Notes under the pieces: generated by a model
What the model saw: only the letters and a program-made list of their open reading frames with translations
Database searches by the model: none
Told to the model about the DNA's origin: nothing
Made by a program: the position numbers and the translations under genes
In this document: one piece after another, positions 1 through 6,719 of the stretch
How the letters are laid out: every line of letters starts with the position of its first letter
How positions within the stretch are numbered: the stretch's first letter is position 1
NCBI GenBank assembly: GCA_029856295.1
Contig: JAHQWS010000063.1
Location: 1-8,821, forward strand
From: Promethearchaeia archaeon
Lineage (GTDB): Archaea > Asgardarchaeota > Lokiarchaeia > Sigyniarchaeales > SOKP01
Length of the DNA stretch: 8,821 bases
Reading direction: 5' to 3'

Positions 1-217
1 GGATATTTATTTTTTTTATATTGGATGATACATTTAAGATTGATATTGAAAAAATTATTATTATTAGGATTGCTAATAATAACTTGTGTAATTTATTCAA
101 TTTTTTACTACTCCAAATGTGTAATTTAAAAACGGGAAAATTTTCACAGTTTTTATTGCGAGTATCCTAATGAATAAAAACATACCGCTTATTTCCCCGC
201 AAATATTACGTATTTTA

Positions 218-247
218 TTTATATTAATAACATACTACTAATATAAA
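218..247. repeat. 9-bp perfect inverted repeat upstream of iolO
   Basis: TTTATATTA (218-226) and TAATATAAA (239-247) are perfect reverse complements separated by 12 bases. The element lies about 45-70 bases upstream of the proposed iolO TATA box. Each arm reads as a TATA-like TTTATATTA on opposite strands, so it could be an operator, a divergent promoter pair, or chance in AT-rich DNA. Confidence 0.3.
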
Positions 248-289
248 CTTCTCGTCTATAGATATTTTTTTTACGATTTCAGAGTTGAA

Positions 290-312
290 TTTATATATTA
301 ACTTTTTTAAAT
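290..312 (+). promoter_or_regulatory. Candidate archaeal promoter of iolO
   Basis: Two TATA-like stretches precede the iolO ATG at 336: TTTATATATT at 290-299 and TTTTTTAAAT at 302-312. Archaeal transcription usually starts about 25 bases after the TATA centre, so the first predicts a leader of about 15 bases and the second an almost leaderless mRNA. No Shine-Dalgarno sequence lies in front of the ATG, which fits either case. Confidence 0.5.
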
Positions 313-335
313 ACCAAGCATATAATTAGATTATT

Positions 336-1148
336 ATGAAACTAAGTATAGTTTCTGGGTTGAAGGAATCCGAAAGCAATCAAGAACAAATACTTAAAAA
401 ATTCGCCTCGTTATGCGATTTTTTGAAGCCGTTGAGTTATGATGGCATTGAACTAAGTCTATTAGAACCGGAAAAAGTAGACGTGAAAAAGATTAATGAA
501 ATCAAGAAATCCTATGAAATGGAAATTCCTGCTTTAGGAACGGGTGGAACTTTTATAAGGTTTGGATATTCTTTAGGGCATCATGAAGATATTATGCGAA
601 AAAAAGCAGTCGAGAGGATTGAAAAATATATCGAATTTGCTCGTGAGACACAATCCAAGGTTATTATCGGGCTAATTAGAGGTCGATATAATTTTGAAAG
701 TAGTTCGAAAAAAGAGAAATTAAACATCATCTCGTCGCTAAAAGAATGTTGCCGCTTAGCTGAAAAGAATGATGTGATATTATTATTTGAGTCTATTAAT
801 CAGTTTGAAATAGATTCATACAATACAATTTCAGAATCAGTAGGTTTACTTGAAGAAATAGGGTCTGATCATTTAAAATTACTAGTTGATTCCTTTCATA
901 CATATTTAGAGGAAGACCCATTATATATCTGGGAGTATATGAGAGATAACATCAATTACGTAGCTCATCTCCATTTAGCTGATGATAACAGACGGGCACC
1001 TGGCACGGGGCATTTTGATTTCAGATCGTTTTTGAACATTTTTAAAGAATCAGGATATACTGGTTTTGCATCTATCGAGACGATTATGAAACCTTCATTT
1101 GAAGATGTTGCCAAAGAAGCTTCAGAATATTTAAGAACGATTTTATAA
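336..1148 (+). CDS. iolO: 5-keto-L-gluconate epimerase (IolO-like)
   Basis: A 270-residue TIM-barrel protein of the sugar phosphate isomerase/epimerase (xylose isomerase-like) superfamily. It closely resembles T. maritima TM0416 (IolO), which converts 5-keto-L-gluconate to D-tagaturonate late in inositol breakdown. Shared blocks include the N-terminal MKLSIV, GTG (68-70), IIGLIRGR (110-117) and ADDNRRAPGTGHFDFRS (215-231). Expected divalent-metal ligands are visible: Glu152 in FESIN, Asp185 in VDSFH, His211 in HLHLAD and Glu248 in SIET. Length matches the family. There is no signal peptide, so the enzyme is cytosolic. The ATG at 336 gives the same N-terminus as the Thermotoga protein. IolM and IolG in the same window support this role over a generic epimerase or hydroxypyruvate isomerase-type assignment. 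It appears to be transcribed alone from its own promoter. Confidence 0.82.
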   Translation: MKLSIVSGLKESESNQEQILKKFASLCDFLKPLSYDGIELSLLEPEKVDVKKINEIKKSYEMEIPALGTGGTFIRFGYSLGHHEDIMRKKAVERIEKYIEFARETQSKVIIGLIRGRYNFESSSKKEKLNIISSLKECCRLAEKNDVILLFESINQFEIDSYNTISESVGLLEEIGSDHLKLLVDSFHTYLEEDPLYIWEYMRDNINYVAHLHLADDNRRAPGTGHFDFRSFLNIFKESGYTGFASIETIMKPSFEDVAKEASEYLRTIL

Positions 1149-1168
1149 TAAATATTTTAAAGCAAGTT

Positions 1169-1196
1169 TTATTCAATCTTAGCTGAGATTTTACAA
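1169..1196 (-). pseudogene. Possible relic of an iolM 3' end
   Basis: Read on the minus strand this short segment encodes CKISAKIE followed by TAA. Intact iolM ends CKISAKIN-TAA at 2494-2468. The cores (1179-1196 and 2477-2494) match at 17 of 18 bases, and over the seven shared codons every difference is a synonymous third-position change. An in-frame stop (TAG, complement of 1202-1204) lies just upstream, so nothing is expressed. The segment also forms a 16-base near-palindrome (1175-1190) that could act as a weak hairpin after iolO. Chance similarity in AT-rich DNA is possible. Confidence 0.4.
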
Positions 1197-1239
1197 ATAA
1201 ACTAATAGAGAGAAAAAGCCTTAAATTTAAAAAGATTAA

Positions 1240-1249
1240 TTATATAAAA
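1240..1249 (+). promoter_or_regulatory. Candidate TATA box of the PLP enzyme gene
   Basis: TTATATAAAA lies 52 bases before the ATG at 1302, preceded by an A-rich stretch. It would place the transcription start near 1270 and give a leader of about 30 bases. GTGA at 1289-1292, nine bases before the ATG, is a weak possible ribosome-binding site. Confidence 0.5.
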
Positions 1250-1301
1250 AAAGACGAAATAAGAAATTTAGCAACAAAATAATCAAATGTGAAATTAATA
1301 G

Positions 1302-2369
1302 ATGCCTGAAATCCGAAAAAAACCACTTTTATTTGAAGAGTACCCAGACCTCGAGGGAAATGTTCCATGGATAAAGTTAGTACCTTCAGAAACGCCTGTC
1401 AAAAAGCTAACCAAAATAGAAGAAAAATTTGGTACACACTCGCTTTGGATGAAATGTGACGATCTCACATCCCCCCTATACGGAGGGAACAAATCCCGAA
1501 AAATGGAATTTATTTACGCAGAAGCCCTAAATCAGAAATGTAGAAAAGTAATAACAGCAGGAGCCATTGGATCTAACCAATGTGTTGCGAACGCAATATT
1601 TTGCCAACAATTAAAACTAAAACCCATAGCAATTATGATTGATCAACCAGTTACTAGCTTTGTTAGAAATAATTTATTACTTAATGTATACTTTAAAAAC
1701 GAGATTTATTATTCTCAAGAAACTATTCCAAAAAGCGACGACAGTTATTTCATAACGCCGGGGGGTAGCACGCCTCTAGGAATTTTGGGATATATTGATG
1801 CCGCGCTTGAACTCAAGAACCAGGTAAATAACGGAGAGATAACTGAACCTGACTATATTTTCGTCCCGACCGCTTCTTCCGGAACAGCCGCAGGTTTGAC
1901 GATAGGAGTTAAACTTGCTGGATTAAAAACTCATATTCACGCGGTGCAAGTGTCGTTTGCGAGCATAAGCAATTTTAAGGTGATACGCAGGCTATCAATT
2001 AAAACAAAAAAATACATGGACAAATACGATAAATCCATACCCGAAATTACTTTTGAGCATTTACACTATAACGAGGATTATTATGGAGGAGAATACGGGC
2101 TTCCAACACGAGATTGTCTTGAAGCGATTAAACTCTTAAATACTGCGGAAGGAATTAGTCTCGAGCCTACTTATTCGGGAAAGACTTTCGCAGCGCTGTT
2201 AGGTTTTGTCCGAGCAAATAAATTGGATGTAAAGGATAAGACTATACTGTTCTGGAATACCTATAATAGCCGAGATTTCTCAGATATTTTGAAAAAAGTG
2301 GATTATCACGATTTACCTAAAGAACTTCACTGGGTTTTTGAGGAACCACTACCTGATTATGGTATATGA
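1302..2369 (+). CDS. PLP-dependent D-cysteine desulfhydrase-like enzyme
   Basis: A 355-residue fold-type II PLP enzyme of the D-cysteine desulfhydrase/ACC deaminase family. The PLP lysine is Lys64 in GGNKSRKMEF. GAIGSNQ (87-93) carries the Ser-Asn pair seen in this family, PGGSTPLGILGY (153-164) is a family block, and TASSGTAAGL (190-199) is the phosphate-binding loop region. Two positions separate the activities: ACC deaminase has Glu295 and Leu322, D-cysteine desulfhydrases have Ser and Thr. Here the aligned residues are Ser292 (YSGK) and Thr320 (WNTYN), so desulfhydrase-type chemistry (D-cysteine or another D-amino acid to keto acid, ammonia and thiol) is more likely. Gly90 where the family usually has Gln, and Tyr-Asn after Thr320 where Gly-Gly is usual, suggest a different substrate. 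Parts such as 1741-1900 look richer in G+C than neighbouring genes. It has no obvious inositol role and may be an insertion. Confidence 0.8.
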   Translation: MPEIRKKPLLFEEYPDLEGNVPWIKLVPSETPVKKLTKIEEKFGTHSLWMKCDDLTSPLYGGNKSRKMEFIYAEALNQKCRKVITAGAIGSNQCVANAIFCQQLKLKPIAIMIDQPVTSFVRNNLLLNVYFKNEIYYSQETIPKSDDSYFITPGGSTPLGILGYIDAALELKNQVNNGEITEPDYIFVPTASSGTAAGLTIGVKLAGLKTHIHAVQVSFASISNFKVIRRLSIKTKKYMDKYDKSIPEITFEHLHYNEDYYGGEYGLPTRDCLEAIKLLNTAEGISLEPTYSGKTFAALLGFVRANKLDVKDKTILFWNTYNSRDFSDILKKVDYHDLPKELHWVFEEPLPDYGI

Positions 2370-2430
2370 TATTAGAGATACATTGATTATATTAATGGAA
2401 CTACTTCCACCAAATTTTTACTGAGTAATG

Positions 2431-2467
2431 AAAAACAGAAAAAAATGGATGATTTTTTAGAAAAAAA
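2431..2467 (-). terminator. Oligo-T terminator after iolM
   Basis: Immediately after the iolM stop, the minus strand has T runs at 2461-2467 and 2439-2445 and a shorter one at 2431-2435. Clustered T tracts are typical archaeal intrinsic termination signals. The convergent PLP gene ends at 2369, so this region separates the two transcripts. The plus strand has only one T6 run here (2453-2458). Confidence 0.5.
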
Positions 2468-3649
2468 TTAATTTATTTTAGCTGAAATTTTACAATTCTC
2501 TCGATCTGTCTGTAATAGTTTTAGATTTTCTGGAACTTGATCTAAACTTATTTCTTTTGTGACCATAGGTGTCATATCCATGCCAGCTGCCATACAAGAA
2601 ATAACATTTGGAAATGTTCCATGCCCGCTATGTCCCTGTGCTCCTACAATTCTAGCCCTTCTTACTTGAAAATATTCTCCACAAACAGGCATCCTTTGCT
2701 CAGCTCTAGCTACTATAACAACAGTACTATTGACGGCTTTACATTCCCAAATACAGTTTTGAATATCTTCTGTAACTACTTGAGGAAGTCCCGTTGCCTC
2801 AAGGTACAAAGCAGCCCCGTCATTATCGGTATATTCTTTTACTTTCTCTACAAAGTTTTCTTTTTGAGGGTTGATTATATAATCAGCGCCCATTTTTTTG
2901 GCTAGATCCGCTCGATGCTCGTTTGGTTCAGAGACAATACATACCGCTGCTCCTGCTGTTTTTAAAATTCTTGCGGACGCTAAACCGACTGGTCCGGCAC
3001 CTAAAATGACAACATTTTCACCAGGTCTAATACCTCCCCCCCTCTCTATAACAGCATTATAAGCTACTGAAGTAGGTTCAACTAAACTGCCAATTTTATA
3101 TATATCATCATATTTATCTTGCAATTTCTTTAAACTCCAACATAGCTTTGAGGGGACAGCTATATATTCTGCGAAAGCCCCATCAATTGAAAATCCCAAC
3201 TCTTGTAGTCGTTCACAATGGTTGGGATAACCATCACAACATGGCTTACATTCACCACACCATACCATTTCTTCAACGGTGACAGGTTCTCCAACTTCCC
3301 ATAATTTACCGGTTCTTTTACTTATAGCTTGATTGCCGACTTCAATTATTTCGCCAGCAAACTCATGGCCGAGAGTGACAGGAAACGCTGTTAATCCAGG
3401 ATAATAGATATACCCATCATCATAAGCTTGAGCCATATGAACATCAGAACCACATATTCCGCATCTTTTCACTTTAATTAGTACTTCATTAGGGTTAATT
3501 TTCGGAATGGGTTTATCTTCAACAACATTTACTACGGGATTTTTCCAAACTTGGGAACCTAGATAAGTTAGCTTGCCATCAATATCTTTCGAACCAAGTT
3601 TAAAAATCGCTTTTGGAGACCATTTGGCGGATAATTCTACAGCTTTCAT
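2468..3649 (-). CDS. iolM: scyllo-inosose 3-dehydrogenase (IolM)
   Basis: A 393-residue zinc-dependent medium-chain dehydrogenase. It is very close to T. maritima TM0412 (IolM), which oxidises scyllo-inosose (2-keto-myo-inositol) to a diketo-inositol with NAD. It shares the distinctive extended N-terminus (MKAVELSAKW, KLGSKDIDGKLTYLGS at 17-32) that ordinary alcohol or threonine dehydrogenases lack. Catalytic-zinc residues are Cys66 in CGICGSDVH, His95-Glu96 in LGHEF and Glu191 in VEPTS. The structural zinc has Cys131, 134, 137 and 145. The Rossmann motif is GAGPVG (217-222), and Glu241 at the end of the next strand favours NAD over NADP. QGHSGHGTFP (338-347) is also shared with TM0412. The length matches. 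It is separated from the MFS gene by 220 bases and so is probably transcribed alone. The remaining doubt is the exact polyol substrate. Confidence 0.88.
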   Translation of the reverse strand: MKAVELSAKWSPKAIFKLGSKDIDGKLTYLGSQVWKNPVVNVVEDKPIPKINPNEVLIKVKRCGICGSDVHMAQAYDDGYIYYPGLTAFPVTLGHEFAGEIIEVGNQAISKRTGKLWEVGEPVTVEEMVWCGECKPCCDGYPNHCERLQELGFSIDGAFAEYIAVPSKLCWSLKKLQDKYDDIYKIGSLVEPTSVAYNAVIERGGGIRPGENVVILGAGPVGLASARILKTAGAAVCIVSEPNEHRADLAKKMGADYIINPQKENFVEKVKEYTDNDGAALYLEATGLPQVVTEDIQNCIWECKAVNSTVVIVARAEQRMPVCGEYFQVRRARIVGAQGHSGHGTFPNVISCMAAGMDMTPMVTKEISLDQVPENLKLLQTDRENCKISAKIN

Positions 3650-3662
3650 TTTAATAGTATTT

Positions 3663-3690
3663 CTCCTTTTATTTTTAATTATTTAAAATA
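3663..3690 (-). promoter_or_regulatory. iolM leader: Shine-Dalgarno and TATA candidate
   Basis: On the minus strand AAAAGGAG precedes the iolM ATG, with GGAG at 3666-3663, thirteen bases from the start. This is the clearest purine-rich site in the window. TATTTTAAATAA (3690-3679) is a TATA candidate, but a start 25 bases below it would fall at about 3660 and remove the GGAG. A second candidate near 3702-3715 (AAAAGTTTAATTTA) would retain it. Confidence 0.4.
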
Positions 3691-3719
3691 AGATTCTGAA
3701 TAAATTAAACTTTTATTTA

Positions 3720-3740
3720 TTAACTTAAAGTTTTAACTTA
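3720..3740. repeat. Short direct repeat upstream of iolM
   Basis: TTAACTTA occurs at 3720-3727 and again at 3733-3740, 13 bases apart. AACTTAAAGTT (3722-3732) has 5-base inverted arms. The element lies about 75-90 bases above the iolM start codon, upstream of the TATA candidates, where an activator could bind. It is short and could be chance. Confidence 0.25.
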
Positions 3741-3852
3741 GACATTAATTACTGGAATTTTGAGGTAAATTTAAAACCAAAAAAGCACTTAGTTACACTA
3801 CTTAATCAATAGGCTTGTTTTTTTGCATCTATAAAGTAGAGCGATGATTTTT

Positions 3853-3865
3853 AAAAAATAAATTG
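3853..3865 (-). terminator. Weak T-rich terminator after the MFS gene
   Basis: The minus strand carries T-rich DNA with a T6 run at 3858-3853, a few bases past the stop codon at 3870. A further T6 run lies at 3784-3779. No convincing stem-loop is visible. Confidence 0.3.
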
Positions 3866-3869
3866 ATTT

Positions 3870-5081
3870 TTAATCTCCTCTGACTTTAAATTCCTTTGCA
3901 AAAAAAGCTAAGATAAAAGAAAACGCTAGCAAAACTGTTTGAATAATCAAAGCAGGGAAGTAATCACCTGAAATCTTGACGTTTTCTAAACTAATAATCA
4001 AAACGATTCCACCAAGCGACCCAACCATCATTAATATACCATTTGAGCTTGCCTCTGGAACAGGTTTGGTGGCATCTACTGCATATTCCAATGCCAAGGG
4101 ACCTGCACCCATTAAACCAAATCCAAAAAAAAAGCCTGATGTTAATAATAAGAGTTCATCAGAAGTAAAAGAAAATACTAATAATGAAACAGTTGCGATA
4201 AATAGCGAGATTATCATAATAATTTTTCGTTTATTTAAGATATCGGACAATAGAGCCATTATAATTGTACCAGTTATTCCACCGAGTATTAACACCATCC
4301 CAAGAATTCCAGCAAATATCGAATCATAACCCCGTGGGATGACAATTAACTCTATATAGGTCATAATCATATTAAAAACTCCCATTGTAAGAAAAAAGAT
4401 ACTAGCAAAAATCATGAAATTACGGTTTGAAAAAAGCAGTCTCAGCCCCTCAAACATAAAAACCCTTTCAGTAGTTAAATTAGTCGAAGGTGGTGTTGGT
4501 GGTTTATTTTTTGCGAAAATTAGGAATAGCAGACTTGAGATAAGTGCCAAGATCCCATAAATAAGCAGCATGCTTCTAAAATTAATCCCTATAACTAAAA
4601 TCGGTGTGGCAATCATTCCTAATGCAACGCCTATAGAGGTGGCAATTAATGAAATCCCGGTAGCAGTTGTACGTTCTTTATTGGGAAACCAATTTGCCGA
4701 TAATTTAGTTATGGTATTCAAAAGGAAAGGCTGTGCAATCGCTATTCCAATACTAAATATTAAAGCAAGGACATAATTATCATCTGCTATATACCGTAGA
4801 AAGCCAAATACGCCCATAAATACGGCTCCAAATCCCGCTCCCACTTTGAAATCATACTTATCTATTAGCCACGACGCGAGAAAAGTTATAGGAATATATA
4901 CAATCAAAAACATAAGTGATATTAATATTATGTAAAATTCATCAACGCCATAGAATTCCATTGCAAGTGAAGTAATGGGAGCATACGTGGTCCAAAGCAT
5001 GTTGGATACCACATTTGCGAAAAAATACAAAAGCAAAACAATCCAACGATATCCATAGGTTTGTAAATCTTGAGCACTCAT
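3870..5081 (-). CDS. FLVCR-like MFS transporter
   Basis: A 403-residue integral membrane protein with about twelve hydrophobic segments in two halves, split by a hydrophilic loop (about 190-215, KNKPPTPPSTN). It belongs to the major facilitator superfamily. It resembles the FLVCR group: RWIVLLLYFFANVVSNMLW, then SLMFLIVYIPITFLASWLIDKYDFK (55-79), KLSANWFPNKERTTATGI (126-143) and the GAGPLALEYAVD block (325-336). Trp30 in TM1 and Gln117 (AIAQPFLLN) align with residues I recall as near the ligand in human FLVCR1, a choline/ethanolamine carrier. Substrate cannot be read from sequence: it could be a polyol, choline-type solute or catabolite. It lies 84 bases downstream of a GPH symporter but has its own TATA candidate, with a T-tract between the two. 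The ATG at 5081 leads directly into TM1 at a normal position. Confidence 0.75.
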   Translation of the reverse strand: MSAQDLQTYGYRWIVLLLYFFANVVSNMLWTTYAPITSLAMEFYGVDEFYIILISLMFLIVYIPITFLASWLIDKYDFKVGAGFGAVFMGVFGFLRYIADDNYVLALIFSIGIAIAQPFLLNTITKLSANWFPNKERTTATGISLIATSIGVALGMIATPILVIGINFRSMLLIYGILALISSLLFLIFAKNKPPTPPSTNLTTERVFMFEGLRLLFSNRNFMIFASIFFLTMGVFNMIMTYIELIVIPRGYDSIFAGILGMVLILGGITGTIIMALLSDILNKRKIIMIISLFIATVSLLVFSFTSDELLLLTSGFFFGFGLMGAGPLALEYAVDATKPVPEASSNGILMMVGSLGGIVLIISLENVKISGDYFPALIIQTVLLAFSFILAFFAKEFKVRGD

Positions 5082-5114
5082 AGAAGTTATTCAAATTATT
5101 TATTATTACATCTG

Positions 5115-5124
5115 TTTAAAAAAT
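5115..5124 (-). promoter_or_regulatory. Candidate TATA box of the MFS gene
   Basis: On the minus strand ATTTTTTAAA (5124-5115) lies 33 bases above the MFS start codon at 5081. It would start transcription near 5095, giving a leader of about 10-15 bases. No Shine-Dalgarno motif precedes the ATG. Confidence 0.45.
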
Positions 5125-5130
5125 CGCTAT

Positions 5131-5148
5131 AAAAAAAAGAAAGAAAAA
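5131..5148 (-). terminator. Oligo-T terminator after the first GPH symporter
   Basis: On the minus strand an almost pure T tract (5148-5131, TTTTTCTTTCTTTTTTTT) follows the GPH stop codon at 5166 by 17 bases. It lies just above the next gene's TATA candidate, supporting separate transcription. A similar tract follows the second GPH gene, so it may have been duplicated with it. Confidence 0.55.
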
Positions 5149-5165
5149 TTGCTTAAAAACTAATT

Positions 5166-6566
5166 TTATTTTAGACTACTTCTCTTTTGTTCATGTAATT
5201 CGGTTAGTTTCCTTCTGTTTTCTATTAATTGCTCTCCGTGGACAGGATAGAAATACATTCCTATAAAGGCAAAAATCAGAACTATGAAAGGATAAACACC
5301 AATTAAAAGTCGAAGGGCTAAAATTGTATCAACTCCCGGGTTCGGCTCATATGTTTGCCAATCTGTGCTGGAAAATACTAAACCAATTATTACAAAATTA
5401 ATAATGGTCGATATCCTTATTAGGAAATTTATAACAGCATAATAAATACCGGAGCGTCGCGTTCCATGCATAATTTCATCTTCATCAATGATCTCTGCTA
5501 AACATTGATCATAAAAATAGATACCCCCTCCTAACCCTATACCCTCGAAAATCACTATAATTAGAGCCATTTCAAAGCTAGTTGCAAAGGCAAAAAATAA
5601 AACAGGAATTGCCCAAACCACGATACCGATCATTCCGCTCATGCGAGCGCCTTTTTTTTTTCTAATCTTTTCCCATATAGGTGTAGAAGCCGCAGCAGAA
5701 AGGAACATAACAAGTAGAAGAAGTCCAATCAACACAGAATCATCTATTCCAATTGCATACGTCATATGCAAAGGCGCCAATGCCGGTAATATGTATATAA
5801 CCATCCATGTGCCAAGTGCTGGAAAAATAAACCATAGAAATGACTTATTTTTAAAAGAAGCTTTCACAGTGTTTGTAAAAGATAATGCGGTTTCAGCATC
5901 TTTTGAGAATTCCTTAGGTTCGCGAACGCCCCATTTCAGTATGATGAAATATGAAACGATAATTATAATTGCAGCAACAATTCCAGTCATTTGGTATTGA
6001 GTTAACGTTTCAGGACGATTATATCTATTTGTCAAATCTTCTATAATAATTGTGGGCAAGACAAAAGCTAGAATTGTTGCTATCATTGTGAAAGTTATGC
6101 GTATTTCTCCTGTTTTACTCCGATCTTCCATTTCAACAAACATTTCCGAAAAAAGTGCGTTATAATTTAAATTAAATGAGGTAAAGACAGTGTCGTACAA
6201 AATTAATATAATCAATAGATAAAAGAAATTTGCTAAATCTGAGTTTAAACCGATCGGTGGAGTAAATAACAATATCATTACAATCGCTAATGGAATAGTC
6301 GCACCCATCATCCATGGTACCCTACGTCCCCATCTGCTTTTCGTCCGATCGGAGAGATAGCCAATCATGGGATCGTTAAATGCATTCCAAATACTCCAAA
6401 AAATAAATGCTAAACTAACCAACAAAACTGGAAGTCTTACAACCGTAAAATAGAAGGTAAAAATCAAAAATTGAAAAGTAAATTGAGCAACTGTATCTCC
6501 TATATCACCATTCGCAAAGGCAACTCTCATTCCCTTAGAAACTTTTTGAGGTTTAATTTCACTCAT
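5166..6566 (-). CDS. GPH/MelB-family cation symporter, copy 1
   Basis: A 466-residue, twelve-helix carrier of the glycoside-pentoside-hexuronide:cation symporter family (MelB-like MFS). The signature WSIWNAFNDPMIGYLSDRT (57-75) is followed by SRWGRRVPW (77-85). Asp24 (GDIGD) matches sugar-binding Asp19 of MelB, and Asp65 matches cation-site Asp59. Asn61 replaces Asp55, and Asn132 replaces sugar-binding Asp124, so the substrate differs from melibiose and proton coupling is more likely than sodium. The C-terminal tail (ENRRKLTELHEQKRSSLK) is charged and cytosolic. It is roughly three-quarters identical by eye to the neighbouring copy at 6720-8117, a tandem duplication. The context suggests import of inositol or a derivative such as an inositol glycoside; this is inference. 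ATG at 6566 fits the family N-terminus. A duplicated 29-base element holds its TATA-like sequence. Confidence 0.85.
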   Translation of the reverse strand: MSEIKPQKVSKGMRVAFANGDIGDTVAQFTFQFLIFTFYFTVVRLPVLLVSLAFIFWSIWNAFNDPMIGYLSDRTKSRWGRRVPWMMGATIPLAIVMILLFTPPIGLNSDLANFFYLLIILILYDTVFTSFNLNYNALFSEMFVEMEDRSKTGEIRITFTMIATILAFVLPTIIIEDLTNRYNRPETLTQYQMTGIVAAIIIIVSYFIILKWGVREPKEFSKDAETALSFTNTVKASFKNKSFLWFIFPALGTWMVIYILPALAPLHMTYAIGIDDSVLIGLLLLVMFLSAAASTPIWEKIRKKKGARMSGMIGIVVWAIPVLFFAFATSFEMALIIVIFEGIGLGGGIYFYDQCLAEIIDEDEIMHGTRRSGIYYAVINFLIRISTIINFVIIGLVFSSTDWQTYEPNPGVDTILALRLLIGVYPFIVLIFAFIGMYFYPVHGEQLIENRRKLTELHEQKRSSLK

Positions 6567-6580
6567 AAAATCAACATTTT

Positions 6581-6638
6581 ATGTTTAATATATATTATTT
6601 CTATTTATCATGTTTAATATATAATATTTCTATTTATC
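6581..6638. repeat. Tandem 29-bp direct repeat in the GPH copy-1 promoter
   Basis: Copies at 6581-6609 and 6610-6638 abut exactly and differ at one base (28/29). On the minus strand each contains a TATA-like ATATATTAAACAT. The near copy would start transcription at about 6566, making the mRNA leaderless. The far copy would start near 6595 and give a leader of about 29 bases. The repeat therefore doubles the core promoter. It is absent upstream of the paralogue at 8117, so it arose after or apart from the gene duplication. Confidence 0.85.
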
Positions 6639-6650
6639 ATTTCAATAATC

Positions 6651-6666
6651 CTTATATATATATAAG
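6651..6666. repeat. Perfect 16-bp AT palindrome
   Basis: CTTATATATATATAAG is a perfect palindrome between the duplicated promoter element and the T-tract after the second GPH gene. It could be a TATA element usable on either strand, a regulator site or a simple TA repeat bounded by CTT/AAG. Nothing further distinguishes these. Confidence 0.6.
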
Positions 6667-6685
6667 TTTTTAACAAGAAATTGAT

Positions 6686-6699
6686 AAAAAAAAAAGAAA
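6686..6699 (-). terminator. Oligo-T terminator after the second GPH symporter
   Basis: On the minus strand TTTCTTTTTTTTTT (6699-6686) lies 20 bases past the stop codon at 6720. A T10 run is a strong archaeal termination signal. It separates this gene from the downstream GPH copy, which has its own promoter. Confidence 0.6.
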
Positions 6700-6719
6700 T
6701 GAATTAGAAAATAATTTTA

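Larger units (their letters stand above)
1..335. other. Left-edge intergenic region, possible gene edge
   Basis: No gene can be assigned with confidence. Three frames stay open near the left edge: + strand to a stop at 127-129, + strand to a stop at 168-170, and - strand from about 166 to the edge. The minus frame is the most protein-like: from a TTG at 100-98, preceded by GGAG ten bases upstream, it reads like a signal anchor (basic start, then LLLAILIIIIFSISIL). The first plus frame also looks like a membrane-protein tail, so the low-complexity AT sequence does not decide between them. From 170 to 289 I see no coding potential, only AT-rich DNA with a 9-base inverted repeat (218-247). The iolO promoter occupies the last 45 bases. 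Confidence 0.4.

Noticed and set aside
1295..1492. Minus-strand 65-codon frame across the start of the PLP gene
   Set aside because: It overlaps conserved PLP-enzyme sequence, including the Lys64 motif, and has no recognisable features.
2621..2905. Plus-strand open frame of 94 codons inside iolM
   Set aside because: It is antisense to strongly conserved dehydrogenase sequence and its translation has no recognisable domain.
3779..3827. Stem-loop from AAAAAAGC and GCTTGTTTTTTT
   Set aside because: Pairing needs a bulge and a loop of more than 25 bases; it is too weak to call a terminator or structured RNA.
3976..4329. Plus-strand open frame of 117 codons inside the MFS gene
   Set aside because: It is antisense to conserved transmembrane sequence; open antisense frames are common opposite hydrophobic helices.
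5641..6000. Plus-strand 119-codon frame, with an equally long similar one at 7192-7551
   Set aside because: Their similarity is explained by the duplication of the symporter genes on the other strand. Conservation of the antisense frame follows from the sense protein.
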